Positions 54,115 to 62,528 of a stretch of DNA of 64,000 nt are shown one piece after another. The notes beneath the pieces were generated by a model. It was not told where the DNA came from, ran no database searches, and was given only the letters and a program-made list of their open reading frames with translations. The DNA lies in assembly GCF_004786035.1 (NCBI RefSeq), contig NZ_CP035088.1, positions 2,392,001-2,456,000 of the forward strand, in the 5' to 3' direction. Source of the stretch: Pseudomonas viciae (GTDB lineage: Bacteria; Pseudomonadota; Gammaproteobacteria; Pseudomonadales; Pseudomonadaceae). The position numbers were made by a program, and so were the translations under genes. Position 1 is the stretch's first letter. Every line of letters starts with the position of its first letter.

Positions 54115-57039
54115 GTGGCCAACGCAGCGAGCGTGCCTATGCAGGCAGATTCAAAGAAGAGGGTCAGTTTGCGCACATGGATCTGGCGGGCGTTTGCCAG
54201 TACCAGCCTGTTGCCGCTCGTCTTGGTGGAAGGCGTGCTGATCACCACTTATTTCATCACCAACCAGTCCATTCGAAGTTCCCAGGTCGAGTACCTGCAT
54301 CAAAGCGCGACACGAGACATACAAGTATCGGTTCAGCAAAACGCGCTGTTGGTGCAAGGACAACTGGAGCAGATCCACAATGCGATTGGCCTTTATGCCA
54401 AGGCCACTGAAAATGAACTCACCGAAAACCACCCCCCCGTGGCGGCATCGCTTTCAGTAAGTGCCGACGGTGTTCGCTACAGCGCAACAAATGACGGGGT
54501 GTCTGCCTCGTTTTATTCGAATGTCACCCCGTTGGAAAAACAGGACCTCTACAAAGTCTCTCTTCTGGCGAATCAGGATTTCATGATGAAGCAGTTGAAG
54601 GACGGGGATCCTCTGATTGCCAGCATCTATTTCAATAGTTGGGATAGCTATAACCGGATTTATCCCTGGTTCAATACGCTCGAGCAGTACCCACATGATA
54701 TGGATATCACCCAATACAACTTCTACTACTTGGCCGATGCCAAACATAACCCGGATAAAAAAGTAGTCTGGACGGATGTCTACCTGGATCCTGCTGGCCA
54801 GGGCTGGATGATGTCTGCCGTTGCGCCGGTTTACAGCGCGGATTTCCTGGAGGGCGTAGCCGGGGTCGACGTAACGGTCGATGGCATCTTGAAGCGAATA
54901 GAGCAGTTGAAGATGCCTTGGGATGGCTACCTGATGCTGGTCAACAACAAGCTCGATATCATGGCCGTACCCGAGGCGGGGCAGCGTGATTTTTCCCTGC
55001 AAGCCGTCGAGAACCAGCCCGCTGGAGAGCCTGTCGAGCGCGAGCGCTTGCAATCGCCGGATTTGAACCTCGCCCGTCATCCGGACCTCGCCAGTCTCAA
55101 CAAGAACTTACCCGACCACCCAGAAGGTCTCGTTGCGCTGACATTGAATGGACGGCCGCATCTGCTCGCCTGGAGTGCTATCCCTTCCACCGGCTGGTTC
55201 TTGCTGGCGGTGGTGGATGAAGCCGCGGTCATGCAGGAAACCAATCTGCTGGCCAGTCATTACCGCGAAGTGGGGTATCTGTTGGTCGCGGGCCTGGTTC
55301 TGTTCTATGCCTTGTTCTTTGCCTTCATGTGGTGGCGTACACGGGACCTCAGTCGCCAGTTGAGCACGCCGGTGCAAGGCGTCTCACGAATGATGCGAGA
55401 GATCGGTCGGGGTAACTGGCAGCCGGCGACAACTCCTTCCGATATCACCGAACTGTCGTCAATGTCCAACCAGGCACTGGGGATGGGCAGGCAGTTGGCT
55501 CAGGCTGAGCTCATTCGCAGTTCCACGCAGCAGCGTCTTGAGTTGGTCATGGAGAGTTTTGCCGAAGGGCTTTGGGAGTACTACCCGAAACGGCAGCGTT
55601 TCATTCTCAAGGGGGCCTTGTGCCAACGCTTCGGCTTTGCCGCCAACGAAGTGCCGATGGCGACTCTGCTGGAGAACATTCCCATTGAGGATCGGCAGAC
55701 CTTTACGCAGTTCCTTGAAGAGGCCAGGGGCAGTGCAAGCGTGGCGCCGGAAGTGGAGTTCCGGATCCGGGACGTGCATGGAAAACTGATCTGGATACTT
55801 TGCCGGGGCCGTACGCTGGAACCCTCCCGGCTTGATGATTCCGATGTCGTGGTCGTGGCGTGTGTCGACATCACGACACTCAAGCAGACTCAGTTGGATC
55901 TGCGAGAGAAGACCTTGGAGGCAGAAGCCGCCAGTACTGCCAAATCCAAATTCATCTCCAGCATGAGCCATGAGTTGCGTACGCCATTAAACGCGATCTA
56001 CGGGTTTGCCCAGTTGGGGCTCATGCAGTCGCCTGCCCAGGCAGCGCAGCAGACGACCAATCTGCAGGAAATCATCGAGGCCAGTGAACACCTCATGCAG
56101 TTGGTTGATGACTTGCTTGAACTCTCCAGTTTGCAGGCCGAGAAGCCCCTGCTGGACCTCAAGCCCGTGCATGTGGCGAGCCTGTTATCCAACTGCGCTG
56201 ACATGGTCCAGCAGCAAGTCTCGGCGCACGGCCAGACCTTGCACATCAATGTTCCCCTGGATACATGGCATGTCTGGGCGGATAAGCGCCGTCTCAAGCA
56301 GGTCCTGATCAATCTGTTATCCAATGCAATCAAGTACAACCGGCCCGGCGGAGATATCACTCTGGGGGCCTTGGCTGTCGAGGACGGAGCCAGGCTTCGA
56401 CTTTATGTAACGGATACCGGGATGGGCATTTCTCCGGCTTTGCAGGGCGAGCTTTTCAGGCCCTTCCAGCGATTGGGCAAAGAGAACTCTTCCATCCAGG
56501 GAACTGGCATTGGCTTGGCGCTGTGCCGAGACTTGGCGCTGCTGATGCATGGCACCATGGGCTTGGAAAGCAACGTCGAAGTGGGGACGACTTTCTGGAT
56601 CGACCTGTGTTCGTCGGCTTTTCCTGTGCCCGGGAGCACATCCAAAGTGTCGACGATAGCCCTGCCACGGGTCCTGCTGGTGAGTAAAAACGCCGAGGAT
56701 GGTCAGGTGGCTCGAGAGGCGTTAGCCGGCGATTTCGAGTTGGAGTGGGTCAATACGTTGCCCGACGCCAGCCTCGTGCTCGACTCCACAACGGTCCGTG
56801 TTTTGATCGTCGCCACTGCGGACTCTGTGTCTGTGCTGCACACTTTTTTCAACGGCTTGCGCACCAGTATCGCAACGACTGCCATGTCGATCGTCGTGGT
56901 CCGTGCGGCTGCCGATCACGCTTCGATGAGCCACCTGGAATGCCAGGCCATCGTGTCTTCTCCGTTGGAGATGCAGAGTATTCGTAGTCTGGTATTGAGG
57001 CTCGCCATGGGGAGGGCAGATGTATGTTTTCCAAAATAA
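54115..57039 (+). CDS. Membrane sensor kinase with dCache domain and degenerate receiver
   Basis: A 974-residue kinase. A membrane helix (about 28-52), a large dCache-like periplasmic domain (YFNSWDSYNRIYPWF, PVYSADFLEGVAGVDVT), a second helix (about 385-405) and HAMP/PAS regions lead to HisKA with H619 (SHELRTPLNA) and HATPase (NAIKYNRPGG, GTGIGLALC). Residues ~850-965 are receiver-like but lack the acidic pocket, the acceptor Asp and the Lys (VLLVSKN, LIVATAD, IVSSPLE). It overlaps the HD-GYP regulator gene by 16 bases. GTG 54115 is used; ATG 54139 is possible. Confidence 0.88.
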   Translation: MANAASVPMQADSKKRVSLRTWIWRAFASTSLLPLVLVEGVLITTYFITNQSIRSSQVEYLHQSATRDIQVSVQQNALLVQGQLEQIHNAIGLYAKATENELTENHPPVAASLSVSADGVRYSATNDGVSASFYSNVTPLEKQDLYKVSLLANQDFMMKQLKDGDPLIASIYFNSWDSYNRIYPWFNTLEQYPHDMDITQYNFYYLADAKHNPDKKVVWTDVYLDPAGQGWMMSAVAPVYSADFLEGVAGVDVTVDGILKRIEQLKMPWDGYLMLVNNKLDIMAVPEAGQRDFSLQAVENQPAGEPVERERLQSPDLNLARHPDLASLNKNLPDHPEGLVALTLNGRPHLLAWSAIPSTGWFLLAVVDEAAVMQETNLLASHYREVGYLLVAGLVLFYALFFAFMWWRTRDLSRQLSTPVQGVSRMMREIGRGNWQPATTPSDITELSSMSNQALGMGRQLAQAELIRSSTQQRLELVMESFAEGLWEYYPKRQRFILKGALCQRFGFAANEVPMATLLENIPIEDRQTFTQFLEEARGSASVAPEVEFRIRDVHGKLIWILCRGRTLEPSRLDDSDVVVVACVDITTLKQTQLDLREKTLEAEAASTAKSKFISSMSHELRTPLNAIYGFAQLGLMQSPAQAAQQTTNLQEIIEASEHLMQLVDDLLELSSLQAEKPLLDLKPVHVASLLSNCADMVQQQVSAHGQTLHINVPLDTWHVWADKRRLKQVLINLLSNAIKYNRPGGDITLGALAVEDGARLRLYVTDTGMGISPALQGELFRPFQRLGKENSSIQGTGIGLALCRDLALLMHGTMGLESNVEVGTTFWIDLCSSAFPVPGSTSKVSTIALPRVLLVSKNAEDGQVAREALAGDFELEWVNTLPDASLVLDSTTVRVLIVATADSVSVLHTFFNGLRTSIATTAMSIVVVRAAADHASMSHLECQAIVSSPLEMQSIRSLVLRLAMGRADVCFPK

Positions 57040-58085
57040 ATGCTGAAAGCAGGATCGTCATTATCGACGATGTGGCCACCAATCTGCGGCTTCTGGATTC
57101 CTGCTTGCGAGCCGTGGGCCTGAATAACATCACGACATTCAGCGATTCTGGCGAAGGACTGGACTGGCTGCTTTCGAACGCCTGGGACCTGCTGTTGCTG
57201 GACCTGGACATGCCCGCGCCCGATGGTTTTGAAATCCTTGATCGCCTCAGTACACGCGACCGCACGGAGTCACCGGTCATCATCGTAACGGCCTTGAATG
57301 ATCAGCAGAACAGGCGAAAAGGACTGGAAAAGGGCGCTAACGACTTCATCTCCAAACCCATTGACCTACCCGAAGTGCTGCTCAGAGTGCGAAATTGCCT
57401 GGAGCTGGCCCAGGCGGCGAAGCTGCTGCGCGACGTCAATGCTGAACTCGAGCGCAAAGTGGAGTTACGCACGGCCCAGCTGGCTTCCAGCTACAAGGCG
57501 ATCAGCAGCAGCTTGAGTCGAGCCGCCAGCTATCGCGACGACGACACGGGGCACCACATTGTCCGTATTGGCGAGTCTGCTGCGTTGTTGGCCAAGGCCA
57601 TCGGCATGCCCGCTCAATGGTGCGAGCTTATGAGGATGGCTGCACCGATGCACGATGTGGGAAAAATCGGCATTCAAGATGCCATTCTGCAAAAGCCTGG
57701 CGCTCTGACGCCGCAAGAACGGACGATCATGCAGGAGCATGCGCGCATTGGTTATGAAATCCTGCATGACCCAGAGGGTTCGCCGTTGACGGACCTGGCA
57801 GCGGAAATTGCCCTGTCCCATCACGAACGGTGGGATGGCACGGGCTATCCCAAGGGATTGCGGGGTAAGGAGATCCCGTTATCCGCAAGGATTGTGGCGA
57901 TATGTGATGTGTATGACGCCATAAGGATGCCTCGAGCCTATAAACAGGCTTGGGATATCGAGAGTTCGAGGCGATTTATCATCGAACAAGCGGGTTCCCA
58001 CTTCGATCCTTTCCTGGTGGACATCTTTTGTAATCTCTTTGACGAAGTAGATCGCTTACGCCTGGCCGATGCGCGAGAGGGCTGA
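57024..58085 (+). CDS. HD-GYP response regulator (RpfG-like c-di-GMP phosphodiesterase)
   Basis: A 353-residue protein. The receiver is intact (D60 in LLLDLDMPAPDG, Lys in FISKPID). A linker helix leads to an HD-GYP domain with HDVGKIG near 210 and HHERWDGTGYP near 270. It overlaps the membrane kinase gene by 16 bases, so the kinase should control c-di-GMP turnover through it. The kinase's own receiver cannot be phosphorylated, which makes this protein the likely real acceptor. Confidence 0.92.
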   Translation: MFSKINAESRIVIIDDVATNLRLLDSCLRAVGLNNITTFSDSGEGLDWLLSNAWDLLLLDLDMPAPDGFEILDRLSTRDRTESPVIIVTALNDQQNRRKGLEKGANDFISKPIDLPEVLLRVRNCLELAQAAKLLRDVNAELERKVELRTAQLASSYKAISSSLSRAASYRDDDTGHHIVRIGESAALLAKAIGMPAQWCELMRMAAPMHDVGKIGIQDAILQKPGALTPQERTIMQEHARIGYEILHDPEGSPLTDLAAEIALSHHERWDGTGYPKGLRGKEIPLSARIVAICDVYDAIRMPRAYKQAWDIESSRRFIIEQAGSHFDPFLVDIFCNLFDEVDRLRLADAREG

Positions 58086-58099
58086 TTGATGTCGTTCAG

Positions 58100-58206
58100 G
58101 CGTCGATGGCGTGCCCGGCTCCCGGTATATCCGCTCGCCATTGTGTCGAAGGTGAAGCGTTCTGTTTCCGAATGGTAATGGCTGGTATCCAGAAAGTTGA
58201 ACATGG
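58100..58206 (-). pseudogene. Relic of a second DUF4132 gene
   Basis: On the minus strand MFNFLDTSHYHSETERFTFDT matches the DUF4132 protein at 23.6 kb (LFNFLDTGHYLSETEHFTFDT). At DNA level 58142-58206 and 23576-23640 agree at about 57 of 65 positions by eye. To the left of 58142 similarity fades. No start, stop or rest of the gene remains. It is a small remnant of a lost paralogue or of a duplication of the 23-kb gene. Confidence 0.8.
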
Positions 58207-58212
58207 CTCAGA

Positions 58213-58554
58213 TTACTTTTTCACCATTGCCATCCGACGATCACTCATGAAGCACAAGAGGCCCCCCATCGCGGTCAGTGCGCTCAACGCATAGAACATC
58301 GTGGGCGCCGGGGTGTGCATCAGCAGGTATCCGCAGATCACCGGGCTCAGGGCGCCACCCAGCGCTGCCAGGTTTTGAGCGCCGTAGTAGCTGCCGCGCA
58401 GTTTCTCCGGGGCCAGGGTGTCGACGAAAAGGAATTCGGCTGGGTAAATGATCATTTCACCGAGGGTGAAAATGAACATCGCCACGCACCAGCTCACCAT
58501 GCTGTTCGCCAGGCTGAAGCCGATCAGGCCAAGAACCCGTCTAATTGCTGGGCC
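58213..58554 (-). pseudogene. 5'-truncated MFS transporter remnant
   Basis: The frame reads VLGLIGFSLANSMVSWCVAM, then LGEMIIYPAEFLFVDTLAPEKLRGSYYGA in two parts, and ends in a basic tail (MSDRRMAMVKK). This is the C-terminal third of an MdtH-like major facilitator (helices 9-12); conserved sequence stops abruptly near 58540 in the upstream direction, and the N-terminal two thirds are missing. It adjoins the DUF4132 relic, so one deletion event may have removed both bodies. Confidence 0.75.
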
Positions 58555-58673
58555 CTCAACAGTCGGTCGAAAAATAATCGCATCAGGCTGTCGATTTCGG
58601 CCATTGCCATTCGATTAGTCCGTAGAGCCGCCACACGGACGGCTTGATCCATCCACTCTCAGGAGATATGAGC

Positions 58674-59099
58674 ATGCGATTTATGGTGATCGTCAAAGCC
58701 AGTCCGGAATCGGAAGCCGGACAGATGCCCAGCGAAGAACTGCTGGCCGCCATGGGCGCCTACAACGAAGAATTGGTCAAGGCCGGGGTGATGCTCGCCG
58801 GTGAAGGCCTGCATCCCAGTGCCGAGGGCGTGCGCGTGCAGTTTTCCGGCAAGAACCGGACGGTGATTGATGGGCCCTTTGCGCAAACCAAGGAACTGAT
58901 CGCCGGCTTCTGGATTTTCAAGGTCCAGTCATTGCAGGAGGCCGTCGATTGGGTCAAACGCTGCCCGAATCCGATGGTCAGTGACAGTGAAATCGAGATC
59001 CGCCAGATCTTCGAAGTCGAGGATTTCGGCGAGACCTTTACCCCCGAGTTGCGCGAGCAGGAAGAACGCTTGCGGGCGCAGATGTCCAGTCAATCGTGA
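58674..59099 (+). CDS. YCII-related (DGPF-type) protein
   Basis: A 141-residue protein with a ferredoxin-like alpha/beta core: MRFMVIVKASPESEA, GLHPSAEGVRVQF and the signature DGPFAQTKELIAGFWIFKV. Members of the YCII/DGPF family are small cytoplasmic proteins often linked to extracytoplasmic sigma factors; function is not established. ATG 58674 is 8 bases from GGAG; ATG 58668 is too close. It is followed 23 bases later by a VOC-type protein gene, a frequent pairing. Confidence 0.85.
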   Translation: MRFMVIVKASPESEAGQMPSEELLAAMGAYNEELVKAGVMLAGEGLHPSAEGVRVQFSGKNRTVIDGPFAQTKELIAGFWIFKVQSLQEAVDWVKRCPNPMVSDSEIEIRQIFEVEDFGETFTPELREQEERLRAQMSSQS

Positions 59100-59122
59100 A
59101 ACCGGCTACAGGAGATCCGACC

Positions 59123-59530
59123 ATGAAAATCATCCCTTACCTGACCTTCAATGGCCGCTGCAAGGAAGCCTTTGCGTTGTACAAGGACGTGCTTGGCGGC
59201 GAGCTGTTTTCCATGTCTTTTGCCGAGGCGCCTGAAGACGTCGGCATGCCCAAGGACGCGGACCTGATCATGCACACCTGCCTGACCGTGGGTCATTTCA
59301 GCCTGATGGCTTCCGACTGCCCGCCAGGCCAGCCATTTAGCAAGCCGCAAGGCGTGTCGGTTTCCCTCAATGTCGACAGCGTGGAAGAGGCCGAGCGGCT
59401 GTTTAACGGCTTGAGTGCCGGTGGCAGCGTGCAGATGCCCTTGGAGAAGACCTTCTGGGCGGAACGCTTTGCCATGTTCGAAGATCGTTTCGGGATTGCC
59501 TGGATGGTCAATTGCGAGGGCGGAAAATAA
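59123..59530 (+). CDS. VOC/PhnB-like glyoxalase-fold protein
   Basis: A 135-residue VOC-superfamily protein of the PhnB/DUF-type 3-demethylubiquinone methyltransferase-like group. It starts MKIIPYLTFNGRCKEAFALYKDVLGG and carries HTCLTVGHFSLMASD and the end FAMFEDRFGIAWMVNCEG. CAGGAG lies before ATG 59123. It follows the YCII gene and likely shares its transcript. The ligand or reaction is unknown. Confidence 0.88.
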   Translation: MKIIPYLTFNGRCKEAFALYKDVLGGELFSMSFAEAPEDVGMPKDADLIMHTCLTVGHFSLMASDCPPGQPFSKPQGVSVSLNVDSVEEAERLFNGLSAGGSVQMPLEKTFWAERFAMFEDRFGIAWMVNCEGGK

Positions 59531-59603
59531 GCCGAACGAAGCCTTGGTCGCCGGCCTGGAGACAGCCGGCGACCTGAACATCAATAGGAATTCGGTAATC
59601 TCT

Positions 59604-60362
59604 TCACGCTGCCGGTGGTTTGTATCCCGCAAGCATTTTCAACACCTCATCATGTGAACCGCTCGCTTCAGCAAACCGTAATGGCTTGGCGCGCTCGACG
59701 ACCAGTTCTTGTGGGGTTGGAGAGATCTCGAGCAATTCGAATATCTCATTCAAAAACTCGTCCAGGGGCATGGCGTGCTCGTCATTTTCCTGGCCAAGCA
59801 GAGTGGTACGCACACCCGGTGGCGCAAGTTCGATAACTTCGACTGACGAGTCCTCTAGCTGCACTCGAAGGCTTTGAGTGAACGAATGAACTGCCGCTTT
59901 GGTTGCGCTGTAGGTCGGTGTCGCAGGCAGCGGGACGAAGGCCAACGCTGAACTGACATTGATAATCGTGGCACTGGGCTGCTTGAGCAGTTGGGGAGTA
60001 AATGCATACACCATGCGGATTGTGCCCAGTAAGTTCGTTGTCACGATATCTTCGGCTGTGTTCAGGTATTGGGAATCAGTCAGATCCTCCCAGTGCATGA
60101 TCCCCGCGTTGTTGATGAGCACGTTCAGATTCGGGTGACTGATCGCAAGTGCTTCGCGGGTGCGCTGGATGGATTGTGGATCGCAGACGTCCAGCAAGAC
60201 GGATTCAATGCCTGGGTGTTCCGACATGATCTTGTCCAGCAGAGCTTTGCGCCGTCCCGCGATGATTACCTGGTTGCCCGCCTTGTGAAGCCTGAGTGCC
60301 AGGCCAAGGCCTATGCCAGAAGTGCTGCCGGTAACCAGAATCGTGTTGCCAGTGCTGTTCAT
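59604..60362 (-). CDS. Short-chain dehydrogenase, DltE-like
   Basis: A 252-residue SDR: TGSTSGIGLGLA, NNAG with MHWEDL, INVSSALAFVPLP, and TYSATKAAVHSF with the catalytic Tyr/Lys. Its C-terminal part (ELAPPGVRTTL) is like DltE/YdfG-type enzymes. It is divergent from a TetR gene whose promoter holds two perfect palindromes, so it is likely the repressed target. The substrate is unknown. Confidence 0.9.
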   Translation of the reverse strand: MNSTGNTILVTGSTSGIGLGLALRLHKAGNQVIIAGRRKALLDKIMSEHPGIESVLLDVCDPQSIQRTREALAISHPNLNVLINNAGIMHWEDLTDSQYLNTAEDIVTTNLLGTIRMVYAFTPQLLKQPSATIINVSSALAFVPLPATPTYSATKAAVHSFTQSLRVQLEDSSVEVIELAPPGVRTTLLGQENDEHAMPLDEFLNEIFELLEISPTPQELVVERAKPLRFAEASGSHDEVLKMLAGYKPPAA

Positions 60363-60388
60363 AGTAAACTCCAGTGAGAATGCTTAAT

Positions 60389-60430
60389 CGGACAATTGTC
60401 CGTTTGCAAAACGTACCGGACAGCTGTCCG
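60389..60430. promoter_or_regulatory. Twin TetR-type operators
   Basis: Two perfect 14-base palindromes, CGGACAATTGTCCG (60389-60402) and CGGACAGCTGTCCG (60417-60430), share the CGGACA arms and differ only in the centre. Their starts are 28 bases apart, putting both on a similar face of the helix. They lie between the divergent SDR and tetR starts and likely bind the TetR protein. Confidence 0.85.
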
Positions 60431-60460
60431 CTTTGCAATGCAAAAGGAAAAACTTTGCTC

Positions 60461-61048
60461 ATGACTGACGAATTGGTGATGCGTTCTGACGCCAAGAAAA
60501 ACCGGGAACGGATACTGGAGGTCGCGGTGGTAGAGCTGACTAACGATCCTGCGGTTGCGCTGAGCACGATTGCGAAGAAAGCCGGGGTAGGACAGGGCAC
60601 GTTCTATCGCCATTTCGCCAACAGGGAGGCGCTGGTATTCGAGGTCTACCAATTCGAAATGCAGCAAGTGGCCTCGTTGGCCGAACAGCTGCTCGCCACA
60701 AAACCCCCTAAGGAGGCCCTCCGAGAGTGGATGGACTGCCTCGTTGCATATGCAATGACCAAGGCGGGACTCGCGACCGCGATACGGCAAGCAGCCTCTA
60801 CTTACGAATTTCCTGGGAAGTCGGGATACGCGCCGGTCCAGGCAGCCGCCGAGTTGCTTTTGAGGGCTAATGAAAAGGCCGGAACGATTCGTAGCGGGGT
60901 TACCCACGACGACTTTTTTCTAGCCACTGCTGGAATATGGCAAATAGATTCCCTGAGCGAATGGCGCCCACGTCTCGCCAGATTGATGGACTTGGTGATG
61001 GATGGTCTATGCGCAGGTAGCCCTGAAAGCCTGAAGAATAACGTGTAG
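60461..61048 (+). CDS. TetR-family transcriptional repressor
   Basis: A 195-residue TetR regulator. The HTH is in VALSTIAKKAGVGQGTFYRHFANREALVFEV; the C-terminal ligand part is helical with a conserved QIDSLSEW stretch. ATG 60461 has AAGGA upstream (spacing a little long); the extra residues back to 60374 would run through both operators and are not TetR-like. It should repress the divergent SDR gene and itself via the palindromes. Confidence 0.9.
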   Translation: MTDELVMRSDAKKNRERILEVAVVELTNDPAVALSTIAKKAGVGQGTFYRHFANREALVFEVYQFEMQQVASLAEQLLATKPPKEALREWMDCLVAYAMTKAGLATAIRQAASTYEFPGKSGYAPVQAAAELLLRANEKAGTIRSGVTHDDFFLATAGIWQIDSLSEWRPRLARLMDLVMDGLCAGSPESLKNNV

Positions 61049-61118
61049 CTTTCGTCCAAGCGCAAACCACTACCGGTCATGCCGTGGTTTAAACGGAATG
61101 ACCGGAGCGCCTTACGGA

Positions 61119-62426
61119 TTATTTTTGCGCCAGCAATGCCTTTCTTGTCGCCTTTTGGTGTTTCATGGCGGCGATCTCACGCTCGCAGGCCTCGACATCG
61201 AACGAGTTGTCCCACTTGGCAATGGCGATGGTGCCGATGCCGTTACCGATCAGGTTGGTCACGGCGCGCGCTTCGTTGAGGAACCGGTCAATGCCCAGGA
61301 GCAAAACGAGGCCGACCAGAGGAATGGAGTGAATGGTTGTGAGCGTTGCAGCCAGTGTCACAAACCCCGCACCCGCCACCCCAGCCGAGCCTTTTGAAGT
61401 CAGCAGGAACACGCCCAGCAGAATCATCTGATCCACAAAGGTCAGTGGCGTATTGGTCGCCTGGGCGATAAAGATCGCGGCCATGGTGAGATAGATGCAG
61501 GTGCCGTCCGCATTGAAGGTGTACCCCGTAGGCAACACCATGCCCACTACCGATTTTTTGCAGCCAAGCTTTTCAAGTTTCACCATCATTCGTGGCAGCA
61601 CGGCTTCGGTTGAGCAGGTGCCAAGGGTGATGAGGATTTCATCTTTGAAATAACGAAGAAATTGCAGAAGCGGCATGCCCGACCATCGAGCAACCGTACC
61701 CAGCACGACCACGATGAAAAACAAGGTCGTGATGTAGAGCGCGACCAGCAACTGGCCGAGTGACAGCAAGGTGCCAATCCCGTATTTGCCGATCGTGAAA
61801 GCCATGCCGGCACCCGCGCCAATCGGCGCCAAGCGCATGACCATTGCAACGATCTTGAACAGACCTTGCAGGAACAGATCAAGGGTGTTGATCAGCGGCT
61901 TGCTGGTTTCACCCATTTGAACCAGGGCCACACCCATCAATACCGAAAGCAGGATGACCTGAAGCATGACGCCATTGGAGAATGCGCCGATGAAGGTTTG
62001 CGGGATGATATTGAGAAAGAAATCAATGGTGCCGCCTTGCTCACTGGCAGCTTGGCTGTATTTGCTAATGGCACCTCCATCAAGCGCGCTGGCGTTGATG
62101 TTCATACCGACGCCAGGCTTCACGATGTTGACCACAATGAGGCCGACGACCAGGGCGATGGTTGAAAGAATCTCGAAGTAGATCAGCGCTTTTACGCCAA
62201 TCCGGCCGACTTCTTTGATGTTGCCCATCTTTGCGATACCCACAACGACCGTACCGAAAATAATGGGCGCCAACAGCATTTTGATCAGTTTGATGAAGCC
62301 ATCGGCAAAGGGTTGCAGCTTGGCTCCGATATCAGGCACGAAGTAACCGATTGCTGCTCCGATCACGATGCCGATCAGCACTTGCACATACAGCTGGCCA
62401 TACCAGCGGGACTTGGAGATTTCCAC
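61119..62426 (-). CDS. dctA: C4-dicarboxylate:cation symporter
   Basis: A 435-residue DAACS-family symporter. It has MLLAPIIFGTVVVGIAKMG, the serine-rich re-entrant region replaced by TLGTCSTEAVLPRMM, the GYTFNADGTCIYL motif and SKGSAGVAGAGFV, all typical of DctA. It imports succinate, malate and fumarate. Here it lies 102 bases downstream of a D-tartrate dehydratase gene on the same strand, so uptake of tartrate or a related C4 acid is likely. Two hairpins lie between the two genes. Confidence 0.92.
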   Translation of the reverse strand: MEISKSRWYGQLYVQVLIGIVIGAAIGYFVPDIGAKLQPFADGFIKLIKMLLAPIIFGTVVVGIAKMGNIKEVGRIGVKALIYFEILSTIALVVGLIVVNIVKPGVGMNINASALDGGAISKYSQAASEQGGTIDFFLNIIPQTFIGAFSNGVMLQVILLSVLMGVALVQMGETSKPLINTLDLFLQGLFKIVAMVMRLAPIGAGAGMAFTIGKYGIGTLLSLGQLLVALYITTLFFIVVVLGTVARWSGMPLLQFLRYFKDEILITLGTCSTEAVLPRMMVKLEKLGCKKSVVGMVLPTGYTFNADGTCIYLTMAAIFIAQATNTPLTFVDQMILLGVFLLTSKGSAGVAGAGFVTLAATLTTIHSIPLVGLVLLLGIDRFLNEARAVTNLIGNGIGTIAIAKWDNSFDVEACEREIAAMKHQKATRKALLAQK

Positions 62427-62466
62427 GGAAGCACCTCATTTTATTGTTGTGATGGGCATGTGGCTC

Positions 62467-62517
62467 GGCGTCAGTGGGTGACGCCGGGGGCTGCGGCCTC
62501 TTTCAAAGAGACCGCAG
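62467..62517 (-). promoter_or_regulatory. Two hairpins between the tartrate dehydratase and dctA genes
   Basis: GGCGTCA/TGACGCC (62467-62485, 5-base loop), and a longer inverted repeat with CTGCGG-CTCTTT and AAAGAG-CCGCAG arms (62491-62517) that has one mismatch per arm and a one-base centre. There is no T-run. They could stop or process the transcript between the two genes, so that dctA is made at a different level. Plus-strand coordinates are given. Confidence 0.5.
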
Positions 62518-62528
62518 ATCGAGGTTGA

